A stretch of DNA of 60,000 nucleotides from Lineus longissimus (Eukaryota > Nemertea > Pilidiophora > Heteronemertea > Lineidae), in NCBI RefSeq assembly GCF_910592395.1, contig NC_088320.1:7132001-7192000 (forward strand), written 5' to 3'. This document shows, piece by piece, positions 43,327 through 55,900 of the stretch (its first letter is position 1; each line of letters opens with the position of its first letter). The notes beneath the pieces were generated by a model, which was not told the origin of the DNA, ran no database searches, and saw only the letters and a list, made by a program, of their open reading frames with translations. The position numbers and the translations under genes are program-made.

Positions 43327-44142
43327 GAGAAAATTGTTTGTTACGCAAGGTTTAAAAGTGTGGCTGGATATCTGTAGAAATACTTTTGGAAGAGAAACCA
43401 TGACTGAAAGGGCAAATCCCACTGCATGCAGCCCTTCACCGAAACCTTGCCTTAACTGCCCCTTATACTTACCAAAATAGACAAATTTTACACGGTATTG
43501 AATATTCGTAATGGTACTCCAGTTTCACTGATCTAAGACCGGTTCTGAATATTCAATTCAAAGCTAGATATAATCTGCATTGTTGTTTAATGCCATTCAA
43601 CATGTTCAGTTGGGATGGCCAATGATAACAACAAGTTATCTGATGGTCATGATGTCAAGTTCAGGCTTGACCTTTGTTTTCATTTTGTAGTACTTTTTCA
43701 ATCAGTCTCAGGTCTGTGATAATAGAGTGTGAGAATTTGTAAATCTAATGATGACCCTAAACAAAACACTGATCTAAATTAAAAAGCATTTAAACATTCA
43801 ACATGTTCGAACTAAACAACACGCATCACGCAAGAAAACAGGATGAAATAGAGATCTAAACACAAAGGAATTCTTAAGGAAGTCAAATACTAGACTTCAC
43901 ATGCCATTTCACTATCAACTGAACACATCAATTTGATAGAATATAACTTTAGATAACAACCAAACAATTAGCATTTTCCATCATTTTTGGGGGAAAATTC
44001 CAAGTGTGCCAGTATGGTTTCTAAAATATTGGTACCATCATTATAAAACTGTCTTCAAATCAAATATGCTCTAGGGTTGAATGTGGTAGAATAAAAAGCA
44101 ACGCTGTTATCTATTACGATTGCATGAAATAAGTGTAATAAC

Positions 44143-44796
44143 CTGAAGGCGTATTTCTCGGTGAGGTTCCTTTTTGTGGTGACGTCATAGGTCGCTTTAA
44201 ATCCCGTCCTTCCGGTTTTGATCGTGGCGAGTCTTTGGGGGTGGTAGAGGCTGCTCTGGGGCTCGATTTTGCCGCACCGGCAGATGCCGCACGTGGAGAG
44301 GGTTTCTTTTGAGTGTCGGCAGAACCCGCAGTGCGTTTAGGGCTCTCTTTCGAACTGCCCAAAGTAGGGAGTTTGCTTGGCGAGCGCATCTTACTCGCGT
44401 TGGAAGTACTCGAAGTCTCATGTTTGATAACAGTGGTCTTTTGTCCCGCGTTGATGACAGTGACCTCTTTTGTTCCGTCTTTCGATGTTTTCTTTGAGAC
44501 ATCCCCAGTAACTACGCTGTTGCTATGGCTACTAGAAACAGCCTCGGTGACAGACTTGGTTACCTTCAAAACATCCTCCCCGTCTGTTCGGACCTGTTCT
44601 ATCGTGTGAGTTTCAGTTTTTGTAATATTTTGCTTTCCTCCACCTGCGACGTTTGGACCCTTGAGATTACTCAAGGTCATATTTGCCTTGGCATCAGCTT
44701 TTGCATTTGATTCCTCCCGCAGGCCTATTAGGCGTTGTTCAGAGCCTCCAGAGCTGTTACTGCCACCCCCGGCCACTCCATTGGGCATGTGGTCAT
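44143..44796 (-). CDS. Exon 2: degenerate repeat plus basic Ser/Pro-rich region
   Basis: The acceptor TTTCAG|AT joins in phase 1 to exon 1, giving Q-D-D-H-M-P-N-G. The donor CTTCAG|GTTATT is in phase 1. The N-terminal third contains a repeat-like unit (NAKADAKANMTLSNLKG then AGGGK). A middle part is rich in Thr, Val and Lys. The C-terminal 90 residues are strongly basic with at least seven Ser-Pro sites (SPSK, SPKR, SPRA twice, SPRS, SPQK, SPRN). This matches the proline-rich, proline-directed phosphorylation region that precedes the repeats in tau and MAP2. In those proteins it strengthens microtubule binding and is regulated by kinases; that role is inferred here. An ATG lies 9 nt into the exon but the splice join makes it internal. 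Confidence 0.85.
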
Positions 44797-46919
44797 CTGA
44801 AAGGCAAACAAGTGAAAGAAATCATGTAAAAGGTGGTCAAGAAATTTCACGGGCCAGGGAAAAAGAAAGGAGGTGGTGGAGTGGCAACAAAAACATGGAA
44901 ACATTCCACGAAGGAAAATGGCGATACTCGAAACCAGCAACTTTGAAAGTGAAGGTGCAGAGGGTTAATTTCTCCTGAAAACTAAGCAGCATAAACCACT
45001 GATGCCTGAAACACAAATTCTGAAAGATAAATAATGAAAACAGCATAGAACATAAAGCGGAACGGAAATTTACACAGAACTGGCAGAAAATGTTTCTCAA
45101 ATCTTGAGGAATCAACATCTGATTGTTTAATGATATAAAACTTTGAGATCTCAAAGAGTATTTTGACAGTAAACTCTGACCTATTAACGAAACACTTGAA
45201 CAACCTCACTACAAGTCACTGAGATGTTGATGAGATATCACTCAGATGAGCCCCTCAATCAACTTAACAAAACATCTGATTATACCAAAACGTGCCATCA
45301 ATGTGTCTTTCAATAAATTCACTTAAGTCAATAACACACAGACCACTAGCAACAAACTGATAATTTGATTATCCTGAAATGTTTTAGAGAAAATCACACT
45401 CACACGAGATGGTTGTGTTATCGTTGCCCATTTGACCTCATACACAGCAGCTATCAAGGAGGGAAATGAATTTTAATCACCTGAACAGATTGTTTTAAGC
45501 CCACATTCAATATCAAATATTGACTGATAGGACACTGGGCAACTGCAAGGTGCGTCAAAGTGCCAATATTTATGAACACGTGGGTGGACTAAGTAAAATT
45601 GCCGACCGTTCCAGAATGGACAAAATGTTCATTGCTTCTGATACTAAGAAAGTAAGCCCCATTCAAGAAAAGATTACAGATCTATCTATATCATTACTGA
45701 TGAGGGCAACTGCAATTGGTATATACTGCAAAGAAGGCAGTTCACACGCTATGCCATACTTGCACAACAAACACCGTTCCACACTCGTCAAGTAACAATC
45801 ACAGGTGACAAAGTTGTGCACTGCGACAGAGACTTGATGTCAATTTTGTCCAAGTTGTGACAACATTTTGCCTCTCATGACATACTTTCTGAGTCATTTT
45901 AGCCCAAGTGTGATCTACTTACATGTACATCACTCAAAACGAATCACTTATATGTACAGCTGTATTGACAAGTTTCCCTACAAGAGAAATTTTAAATGCC
46001 ATGTTGACGAAATCAGCATTTCATGCCTGCACAATATATTGAGTTGCGAGTTTATTGTCTATTTCAATACCAAATGGGAGCCTGGTCAAATAGGATGGAG
46101 AATTAAGTTTATTTATCTCCACTGGTGTTGGAGAATCATGAACAAATATCTGGCTTATGGTTGCTTAGCAACTGTCAATATGGTTTTCTTGCGTGGTAGG
46201 TTAAGATAGCCCATGAAAGGGGCTGAAACTTTTTAAATGTATCGAAGATCAACTGCCAGCAATGTATCAGTTGAAATGTCTTTTGTTTCTCCAGACAGAA
46301 AGAATGTATTTGAAAATGTAATTTATCTTCAGCAAGTAAGAACTTCTCAGCAATAAAGCCTCACATTTCAACTAAACTAGACATCAACATCCCCCATGAT
46401 ACTGAGGTCATGTCTCACAAAAGGAGAAGAATGCAAGAGTAAACCCACCAGCCATTTGAAGTTTACATGTACTTACAGAAAGTTAATGGAAAAGGAGAGA
46501 GTTGAGAGCTGAAAGATGGAGAGGAGACACGGATAGAATGCAGGTCCATTTGACAGAGATATGGAGCGAACTACATGTAAAGGTCGAGCAGGAAGTTCAG
46601 CTGATATGGATCAGTAGAATTTGCTGGAGCTACTAATTTTATGGTGTGGGAAACTGTCTTGTAATGCTTTTTTTCAAATTGGTTTTGTCCAACCAAAGGT
46701 TTGATCTTATTTTGAGAGTGGCAATTATTGTTGTCTGGTAACTGCTCATGTCACAGTCACAGATCAACTAAATGCAGTTTCTACTTTCATCAAGGTTCTT
46801 TTTCGACGTTGACTCTATTATCTATGAGTATATCATAGTTACAGAAAAGTTATAGGGCCTGCGGAGATAGTCATTGTGCCTTCACCTGCACAATAAAGTG
46901 TAATGGCCATTGCAATTAC

Positions 46920-49900
46920 CTTGATATTTGTTGTGGACAGGACATGAAGGAGACGTTTTCAAAGATTCCCAATTACAGGTACAAGTCTCATTGAGGCTTT
47001 CCAACATCTCGCCATGGACTGGGCAGTTCAAGTTGATTTCATCGCCGTCTTCATCACAGGTGCATCTCTTCACCTTCATCCGTAGCGACCCGGTCTGAAC
47101 ATTGTACGCAGCACTCTCAGTCTTCTTGTTAGCCTTTGACTGTTTTGGAGGTGCTGCAGAGAGTTGTGATTGAATAGGACTCCTCGCAGTGTTTTCCTCT
47201 GGTCCTGGAGTACCAGTTCCCTTCCTCCCATGCACCGCACAAGTGTTCGAGCGGAAAAACATCTCCCCATAGACATCATCAGCCGGTATGCAAGAACATT
47301 CATCACTTGGAGGGCTACTCGATCTCAAGTCGGTCCTTATTGCCTTGACAATTCCGCCCAAGTTAACATTGACAGGTGTATCACGACTGCCATTCAAGTA
47401 GGTCTCTTCGGGATGCTTGACTGGTACTTGATCTTGCAGATTTTTTGGCACAAAAATGGTTTCAACGTCCATAACACGTTCTTGCATGGAGGTATCACCA
47501 TTTTTCTGCAAATAGATGTCGACTTCCCTTCTGTCGCAGTCACCAGTATCGGACTCTATCCAAATGGACTTAGATTCAATAAATCTGTATTTCGAACTAT
47601 CGTCCCCATGAAGTCGGCATGCACCCTCAGTCTCATCAAACGAGCCGGCACAGATTAAGTGCCTGTCTCCGCTTCCATGTAGCCGACATAATGGCGATGC
47701 AATAGTCTTTGCAATGGACATCTCACCATCTTGGAGAACTTTAAGGTGAATGCACGGACAGTGGGCATGAATGAAGCAAGTTGGATTCAAAATTGACCGG
47801 CTTTTCCCATCTTCATCTGCCATCGGGATACACGTACAGTTTGATCGTTTGACGCCCCTGCTACCATGAACATTACAATATGGCGATGTAATGGATCGGA
47901 TGGTTTGACCATTTGGAGAGCCAACAATTTCAAATGGAACGCAAGTACAGTTCCTGTGTAATTTACAAGAGGCTCCACCAAATTGTGCACAGGTGCAAGG
48001 GACATTGCTGACATTGCAACTGGCATTTTCTACTGAGTCTTCCTCTTCCTCTGGTTCCAAATCGATAACCCCTACATGGTTACAAACTTGGCAATGAGCT
48101 TTAACACAATCCGGGTCTAAATCACCATCAGCATCATCACATATGCACAAGCTTTCTGGGGACATAGTCTCAGAAACATGTAGTACCCCATTCACCTCTT
48201 GTTCCTCATGCAGAGGACACGACCCCGCCCTCTCCAATTCCACAGCATCATCACAAATGCAGTGATCAACTGGATGAACTGGACAAGGTTTCACTACGAC
48301 AGGCTTAGTGTCGAAAAAGAACTGTTGGACTTCAGCTGAGAGTGACCTGGAATGCTTTTTTACGATACACGTGCACAAGTCTTTTTCCCAGCTTACAGGT
48401 GACATTGGGTAACTTGGGCTACCGAGAAAGTCGACGAGAAGTTCTTGCTCTTCGTCTTCTTTGTGTAAAACAAGTGATATAGGGCTCATACTGCACGAGC
48501 TGGTATAGGTTGGGGATTTTACGATTCTGTCACACTCATCTTGTTCGCCACAGCTTCCATGCAGTTTACATAAGGGAGATATCAGCGTCTTTACAATAGC
48601 ACTCTTGCCTCCTGACAGCAATTTTAGGTGGACACATGGGCATCTTGAATGCAGCTTACACGATGGACTGACAACTACCCTGGCAGTCCCATCTTCAGCC
48701 ACCACTGGGACACAGGTACAGGAGTCGTCCTTGACCCCACTCCCATGGACATCACAGTAGGGAGCAACAATACACCTCAAATCATCATGTCCGTTCTCCG
48801 AAACCCTCTTGAAGGGAGTGCATGTGCACTTGCCATGGACCATGCAAGACTTTGTGACCTTGCTATTCAAAGGTATGCAGGAGCATTTCTCGCTCCCGGT
48901 CATTCTTGGGGTAAAGCTGATACCGGATTCAACCAGCTCATGCAATCGACAATGACTTGGGCCATCCTCATCAAGACAAGTGCATATAACTCTCCCATGA
49001 ACAGGGCACTGTTTCTCAGCCTCCTCCAAGGTCATTTCTCGCCCGCTCTTGGATATGGTTTGCTTACATGTGCATAACGCGTAGACGTCGTTGAATGCAA
49101 AGACCTGGCCAAGGTTTGGTATAGTAAGTCTCGCTTTCATTGGTGTGACAGGACCTTCGCAGTGCAACTCACAATACCTGATTAAACTCGGCTCCGTACA
49201 GTCTGCACAGATGCAAGAGGTGCTCTTTTTATGGAAGTTAGTTAATTCTGGATGCCCTGCTTCATCTCCAGCACCATCTTTCGTGTCCCTAGGACTTTCT
49301 CCATGGACTTGGCAGGTCATGTCTATCCTTGGCTTCACATTGAAGAAAATTCTCTTTAGCTCTGCTATGATTGATTTCTCTTCTGGCGGGTCATGACATG
49401 TACAGTTCAAGTCGTCAATGTATGTCATTTCATTTACAGTGTATGTTTCAAAGAGGTTCTCCTCCAAATAGTGGTTTAAATCATCAAGGAAAATGGTCTG
49501 TTCGTCACAGCTACTCTGGCGGCTCAATGAAGTAGGACTTCCAACAAATGATACTTGTTTAGGACTATTCGGTGAGCTTCGCACTTGATATGTTCCATTG
49601 TCCATGTCAACTTCAGAGGTTGGTGTGTTATCCCTGGAAACTTCATAAATTCCTTCAGTTTGATCACCAAGGGATAAACAATGTTCAAGCGACTCCTCAA
49701 AAGAGACATGAATCTCAGGATTTGCCGGGTCGTGGTTTTTCTTAGTTGGCGAGACAATCTTCGTTGGCACTGGCAGTTGATTTTCTTCTGCCACATCATT
49801 TTCAGGAGACAGGGGTCGCCCTGACCTCACTGACAGGGGATTTTCAGTAGCCACTAACCATTCTTCCTCCACCTCTGACTTTGGAGACAAAGAAGGAGTG

Positions 49901-52900
49901 GTTTCTCTAGTGTCGTTTTTCATTCCATCCTTCTTTTCACCTAAGATGTCAACTCCTTTAGAGTCAAGGAAATTCTCTAACGACATATCATTCGTGTCTA
50001 TTTCAGGACTAAAAGGATATCCCGACTCTACACACTGGTTCACTTCAGCAGCCAGTACATGCAGCCATTCCTCCCCTAAGTGTGACTTTGGAGACTGAGT
50101 TGGAGACGCTTCTTTGATTTCATTCATAAAATCTTCAATCTCTTCTTCATTGACGTCAACTGTGGATGAATCAGTGACATTGCTTATAGTATCGTCAGTG
50201 AGGTCCATATGTTTTTCAAGGTGTACAGGGCAGATTTCGGCTTCGTCAGGAGAGTACTGATGTTTGTTGCAAACTAGATGAAGGCCGTTCTCATCAATGC
50301 CATGCATCATACACAGTGGAGATGCCAAAGTCTTAGCAATCGCACTTCTTCCATCCGCAAATATCTTGAGGTGGATGCAAGGGCATTTGGCATGTTGTCT
50401 GCATGCTGGTGAAACAATTATCTTAGCTATCGCAGGTGTGTTTTCAACGGGTATGCAAGTGCACTTGTCCTTCTCAATGTCACCCATGCCATGGACCTCA
50501 CAATAAGGAGATGTGATGGACCTGATCATAGGTGTTGGCACATGATCTATGACTCTGAATGGAACGCAGTTGCAATTACCATGCACCTTGCAGCATTTGG
50601 GTGTTCCCTCACCACAGGTGCACTCCTCTCCTCCATTCAGGAGTTCTATGCCTCTGTCAGCCAAAGTGTGCAGTTTGCACACTTCTTCAGATTCTGTTTC
50701 TTCTAGCATGTGATTTAGGCATGAACAGGACAACTTACAATGGAGAGGGCATTTTCCTTCTGATGGCAAATTTTCCACTTGCTTTTCACATATACATTTG
50801 GCCAGTACATCAGTGACTGTAAACACATGCCCAAGGCTCGGAACATCCATTCTGACATCTGCAGCTTCAATGGGGTCTTTGCAATGGATCCTACAGTACT
50901 GAATCAAAGTCTCTTCACTTTGATTGCCGCAAACGCAAGATGGTCGTCTTGAACGTTGCAGGCCCATATCAGGATGGTCTAACGAATTAACTTCTGGAGG
51001 AGCATCATTGTCAACAGTCCCTCCATGGATGGGACAAGGTTCTTGTTTTTCCTTTATTCCAAAAAAGAACATCTTCATATCTAGCAAAATGGACTTCAGT
51101 TTTTTTGGACATGTGCAGCTACTCAGACGTTTCAAAAGGTCACTCTCAGAAATTATGTTGTCATCAACATCCAAACCATTCCTGTGCCTGTGCAGGTGAA
51201 CCAAGCAAATTTTATTGCCAACTTCAATAGCAGGGTCCCGGTTGCATACAAGAAGGGCACCCTCTTTGAAGTCGCCATGAAATTTGCACAATTGAGACAT
51301 CAATGTCTTTGTCAAGAAACTTCTGCCATCAGAAAGTTCCTTGAGATGTATGCAAGGACAACGTGCATGTGTTCTGCATGTAGGAGTGACAACGATCTTT
51401 GCCACTCCATCTTCGTTTTGAATGAGAAGACAAGTACAGTTCTGCTCTTCTAGGTTTTCAAAACTTTTGTCCCCATGAACATCACAGTATGGAGAGACAA
51501 TCAGCCTTACTGTGTGTGTGTCCTTGTCTGAATCGGGCAGAACATTAAATGGGACACATCTACAAAGTCCATGTACTCGACATGAATCTTTATTCCCGAT
51601 GTGTCCACCTTCTTCGCAACCTTCTTTGCAAGTACAAACAGCAAATGGATCAATGTCTTTTGCTCCAATGTTTATGCCGCCAAAGTATGGACTATGAAGC
51701 CTGCAGGTCCTCGATGGAACACCATGCACACCAACGTCCTCATTACAAGAGCAGTATGTCCGTCCGTGGATTGGACAACTCTGCTCTGCTTCTTCTAGTG
51801 TCATAGTACGGTTGCTTTTTGATATCGTCTCTTTACAGGTACAAATTGAGTAGATGTATGTTGTACCAAAAAGGTACCCCAACCCTGGAATGCTCAATCT
51901 GGCTTTGAGAGGGGCAACAGGTTCATTGCAGTGGACCTCACAGTATTTAATGAGGTGAGTTTCGGACTGGTTGAGGCAGACACATGATGGTCTGCGGGAA
52001 ACAGACATTGAATCAACCTCCAAAGACTCTGCACTCTCAAGATGAGGTATATGAACTTGACATGGCTTCTCTTCTTCATGCTTTTCATTGAAGAAAGCTT
52101 CCTTTATCTCCGTCAAGAGGGTTCTAGGTCGATCCTCTTTACATGTGCAGTTTGGCTGAACAAAGGTAACTCTTGGTTCGGAGTCAGGTTCAGATTCAGG
52201 CTTGCTGTTGGTTTGTGTTGTTTCAGATTCAGGTTCGAGTTCTTCCATTGATGATGCTAGGTCCAGCAAGTCATCGTAAATCTCTTGGGAGTCAGCGTCA
52301 GATGTCTTGAAGTGCTTTTCATGGTGAATAGGACAAACCCTTTCGCACTCAGTACTGCCATACTCAGCATACTTGTTGCAAACAAGATGACCTCCATCAT
52401 CATTTGAATGAATCATGCATATGGGTGACACCAATGTTTTTGAAATGTGGGTTTCTTCTTCAGCCAGTTCTTTCAGGTGGATACATGGGCATATGGCATG
52501 CATTGTGCAAGTCGGCGATACTATGACCTTGGCTCGTCCAGCTCCGCATTCAATTGGGTAGCATGTGCAAATTATTTCACCATCATCCTGATCGCCATGT
52601 TTGGAGCATTGCGGGGAGATAAAAACACCAATAGTTGATGTGCTAGGATCAGAGACTCGTAAAGGCATACATCTGCAGCAGCCATGGACTTTACAAGACT
52701 CAGTCATACCAGTGTCGGAATTCATGCAAGAACAACTTTGTTTTGAATCTGGACGATGGGCAGTGTTGATTCTTCTGCAGGCGGCATTGTGTATTCTGCA
52801 TCCCGCATCAAACTCCAAGATATCTGATCCATCTTTTGTGCAAATGCAGTACAGCTTGTTGTGCACTGGGCAATACTTGTCGTGGTCATCAAGTGTTCCT

Positions 52901-55900
52901 GTGCTTTCAACCAATGGAGTCTCTGCACAGTTACAGATAACGTGAACTTCTGTCATCTTGAAAGCCTCGCCAATGACTGGAATGCTTTCGGTGACTTTGA
53001 GCTGAGGTGCCTCCTTGCAATGCACTGAACAATACGCGGATGTACTAGGTTCAGTCTTATTGGCACAAATGCAGCTAGGATAACCACTCTTTGGATGAAA
53101 GAAGGGGAAGTCGCCTTCAGCTAAGATTTCAAGTGATTGTGTTTCTGCTCTTTTACTCGGATGGACTTTGCAGTCGACGGGGCTTTTCAGATGGAAAAAG
53201 AAGTTTACTAGTTCTGCTAAGAATGATGGTTTATTGCAGGTGCAATCATTAGCTGTACTCACTTTTTCCTCTACCTCAGATGACATGTTAGGCGCTTGTG
53301 TCTCATCAGCCACGGTGCTGTGAATGATGTCATCTTCTTTAGCGATGACAACTAGACTCTCACTTGGATGGACACTCCTCACTTCTTGATCGACTTCATG
53401 TGGGCTTATTTTACCTCCACTCGGCTGTGGCGAATTCTCAGCAGCACGTTGATCAGAGCCTTCCAAATCCTCAGAAAGATTCCTATGTGCTTCACACAAT
53501 GGAGAATAGACAACCTTTTCCACAAAGCTTTCTCCATGTTGCAAACATTTCAGTGCAACACATGGACATTTGGCATGAACTCTACAAGTGGACGATGTGA
53601 TCACCTTTGCCATCCCTCCCCTGCTCTCAACCGGAATACAACTACAGCTCTCTTTATCCACATCGGAATCCCCATGCAGCTCGCAGTAAGGGGCCTTCAC
53701 GAGCTTCAAGTGGTTCCTCTTGTCTTCAGTGAATTCAAATGGCGTACAGTAGCACTTCCCATGCAACCTACAAGCAGATTTCCCACCAATATCCCAAGGT
53801 ACGCAGCAGCATCGCTCACTGCTTTCCACAAGCCCCTGCTTATGCGTTGGGGTACCATTCTTTGCAACTGCATGCAGCCTGCAAGGTTCCTCCAACTCGT
53901 CCTCATACTCGTCATCAATCTTCAGGCAAGAGCAAACAGGATGGTTGTGTATGACGCAGAGGGAATCAGGGTCTTGGAACGCCTTCATACTAGAACTAGA
54001 GTCCTCGCACGTGCAAACTGCCTCAACTTCAACCAATTCCCATCCTAATCCAATATCATCAAGGTCTTTGGTTGAACCAGGTACATCGCAATGTAATGCA
54101 CAATACTTCATCATCTTAGTTTCATACCCATTTGCACATACACAAGATGGCAACTCTGACTCCAGGTTGATATCAATCGACTCTTTGGAAATGTTCGCTT
54201 GGTCTGTCTCATCCGTACTATGGTCTTTTTCTATTGCGAGAGTATTTCCCTCGTCCATTCTATGAATCGGACATGGCTTCATCAGACTGTTTTCATCAAT
54301 TGAGCCTCGTCTAAAGAAACTTTTCAACTTTCCAAGGACATTCTCGTCACCAGCTTCATTTTTACATGTACAGGTCAACTCAAGGGTGTTACCCTTTAAT
54401 CCCTCTTCAATTCCTTGGTTTTCTGGTACATTCACTGAGACATCAAACGGTAAATGCCTTATCAAATGTACTGTACATATTGCATGTGCTTCTGGAGAAG
54501 TTGGATTGTAAATTTTGCTGCACTTCAAGTTTGTTGCTTTGTCTCCATGCATTTTACAAAGGGGAGATCCAATTGTCTTAACAATGAGGCTGTTCCCATT
54601 TGACAGGACTTTGAGATGGATACAAGGGCACATCGAATGCTGCTTGCAGGTCGGAGGTACAATGATCCGGGCCTGTTTCTCCCCAACCTCCATCAGAATG
54701 CACGTACAGCTCCCTGAACCAGAATCGTTTCCATGGACTTTGCAATACGGGGATGCAATAGCTCTAATCATGGGACCATCTTTACTACCAGTAATTTTGA
54801 ATGGCGCACAGGAGCATTCCCCATGAACTTCACAGGATGGATTCCCACCGAACTCCTGCTCAGGACAGCTACACTTCTCATCACCATTCTCACTCTGATT
54901 CATTCTGATACAACTGAACAGGTTACTATGAAGAGGACATTGCTTTTGCTTCCCAGATTCCTGGCCTGCCTCATCAAAGCATGAGCAAAACTTTTGACTG
55001 TGCACAGGACAATTCATTTCGGCTTCCTCTAAAGTCATTGTGCGGTTACTTCTTGAGATATTCTGCTTACATGTACAATGAGTATAGATGTTGGTCTCGC
55101 ATAGGAGGTTACCTAAATTGGGTATGCTAAGTCTTGGTCTTTCTGTAGGGGCTTCTGACCAGTGTGCCCTACAGTACTTAATGAGAGCAGTTTCTGTCCC
55201 ATTGGCACAAACGCAAGAGACTGCTCGGTTTCTTTGGTAGGGTATCACCTCCTCATTCCCAAGCATTGAGAACTCCACATCATCATCTACGGGCCACTCG
55301 TGATATGGGTTGTTATCCTCATTGCTACCATGGATGGGACAAGGAGGGGCTGGCGGTGACTTCACATTGAAGAAAAATACCTTCATATTATTTAAAATCG
55401 AGTTGTGGTGATCATCATTGCATGTACATCTTTCTTCTGGCTCTTCTTCACTTTCTGACCCCTCCTCTTCAGGACCATCACTTGCCTCTAACCTATCCAC
55501 AGAAAGGGTAGATAAAGCTCTATAGAGCCTCATCCCGACTCCTCTTATCCCCTGCATTACTCCACTTTCTCCTGGTGATTTTCCATCTTCCTCCACATTC
55601 ATATTGGGAAATCTATCCTGTGGTTTCACATGCAACTGACAAGATGCTATCATATGGTCTGTAAATCCATTATTACACACACACTCCGCTCTTTCTAATC
55701 CTTCATGCTTCCTTCCATGGGCAGGGCAAAGTGAGGCAATAACGTACAACTCCCCTGTATTGTTCCTTCGGCATTTACAATGTCGCCTACACAATGTTGA
55801 GAAGCTCTTAATCTCACCTGTCTCTAATTTATCACAAATGCACTCGGCATCGCTGCCGTGTAATTTGCAATTAGAGGCAACATTTCCAAGTTCTCCACAC

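Larger units (their letters stand above)
39798..46919. other. Introns between exons 1 and 6
   Basis: Intron 1 (about 2.1 kb), intron 2 (about 2.0 kb, with two foldback elements) and three smaller ones. Candidate cryptic exons at 46477-46508 and 42413-42426 are discussed under findings. Nothing else recognised. Confidence 0.6.

Noticed and set aside
45868-46209. 113-codon plus-strand frame
   Set aside because: Random-looking hydrophobic composition and no domain; lies in intron 1.
53368-54048. 226-codon plus-strand open frame inside exon 1
   Set aside because: Antisense shadow of the Cys/His-rich exon; the low stop density comes from codon bias. The same holds for the other plus-strand frames at 47-58 kb.
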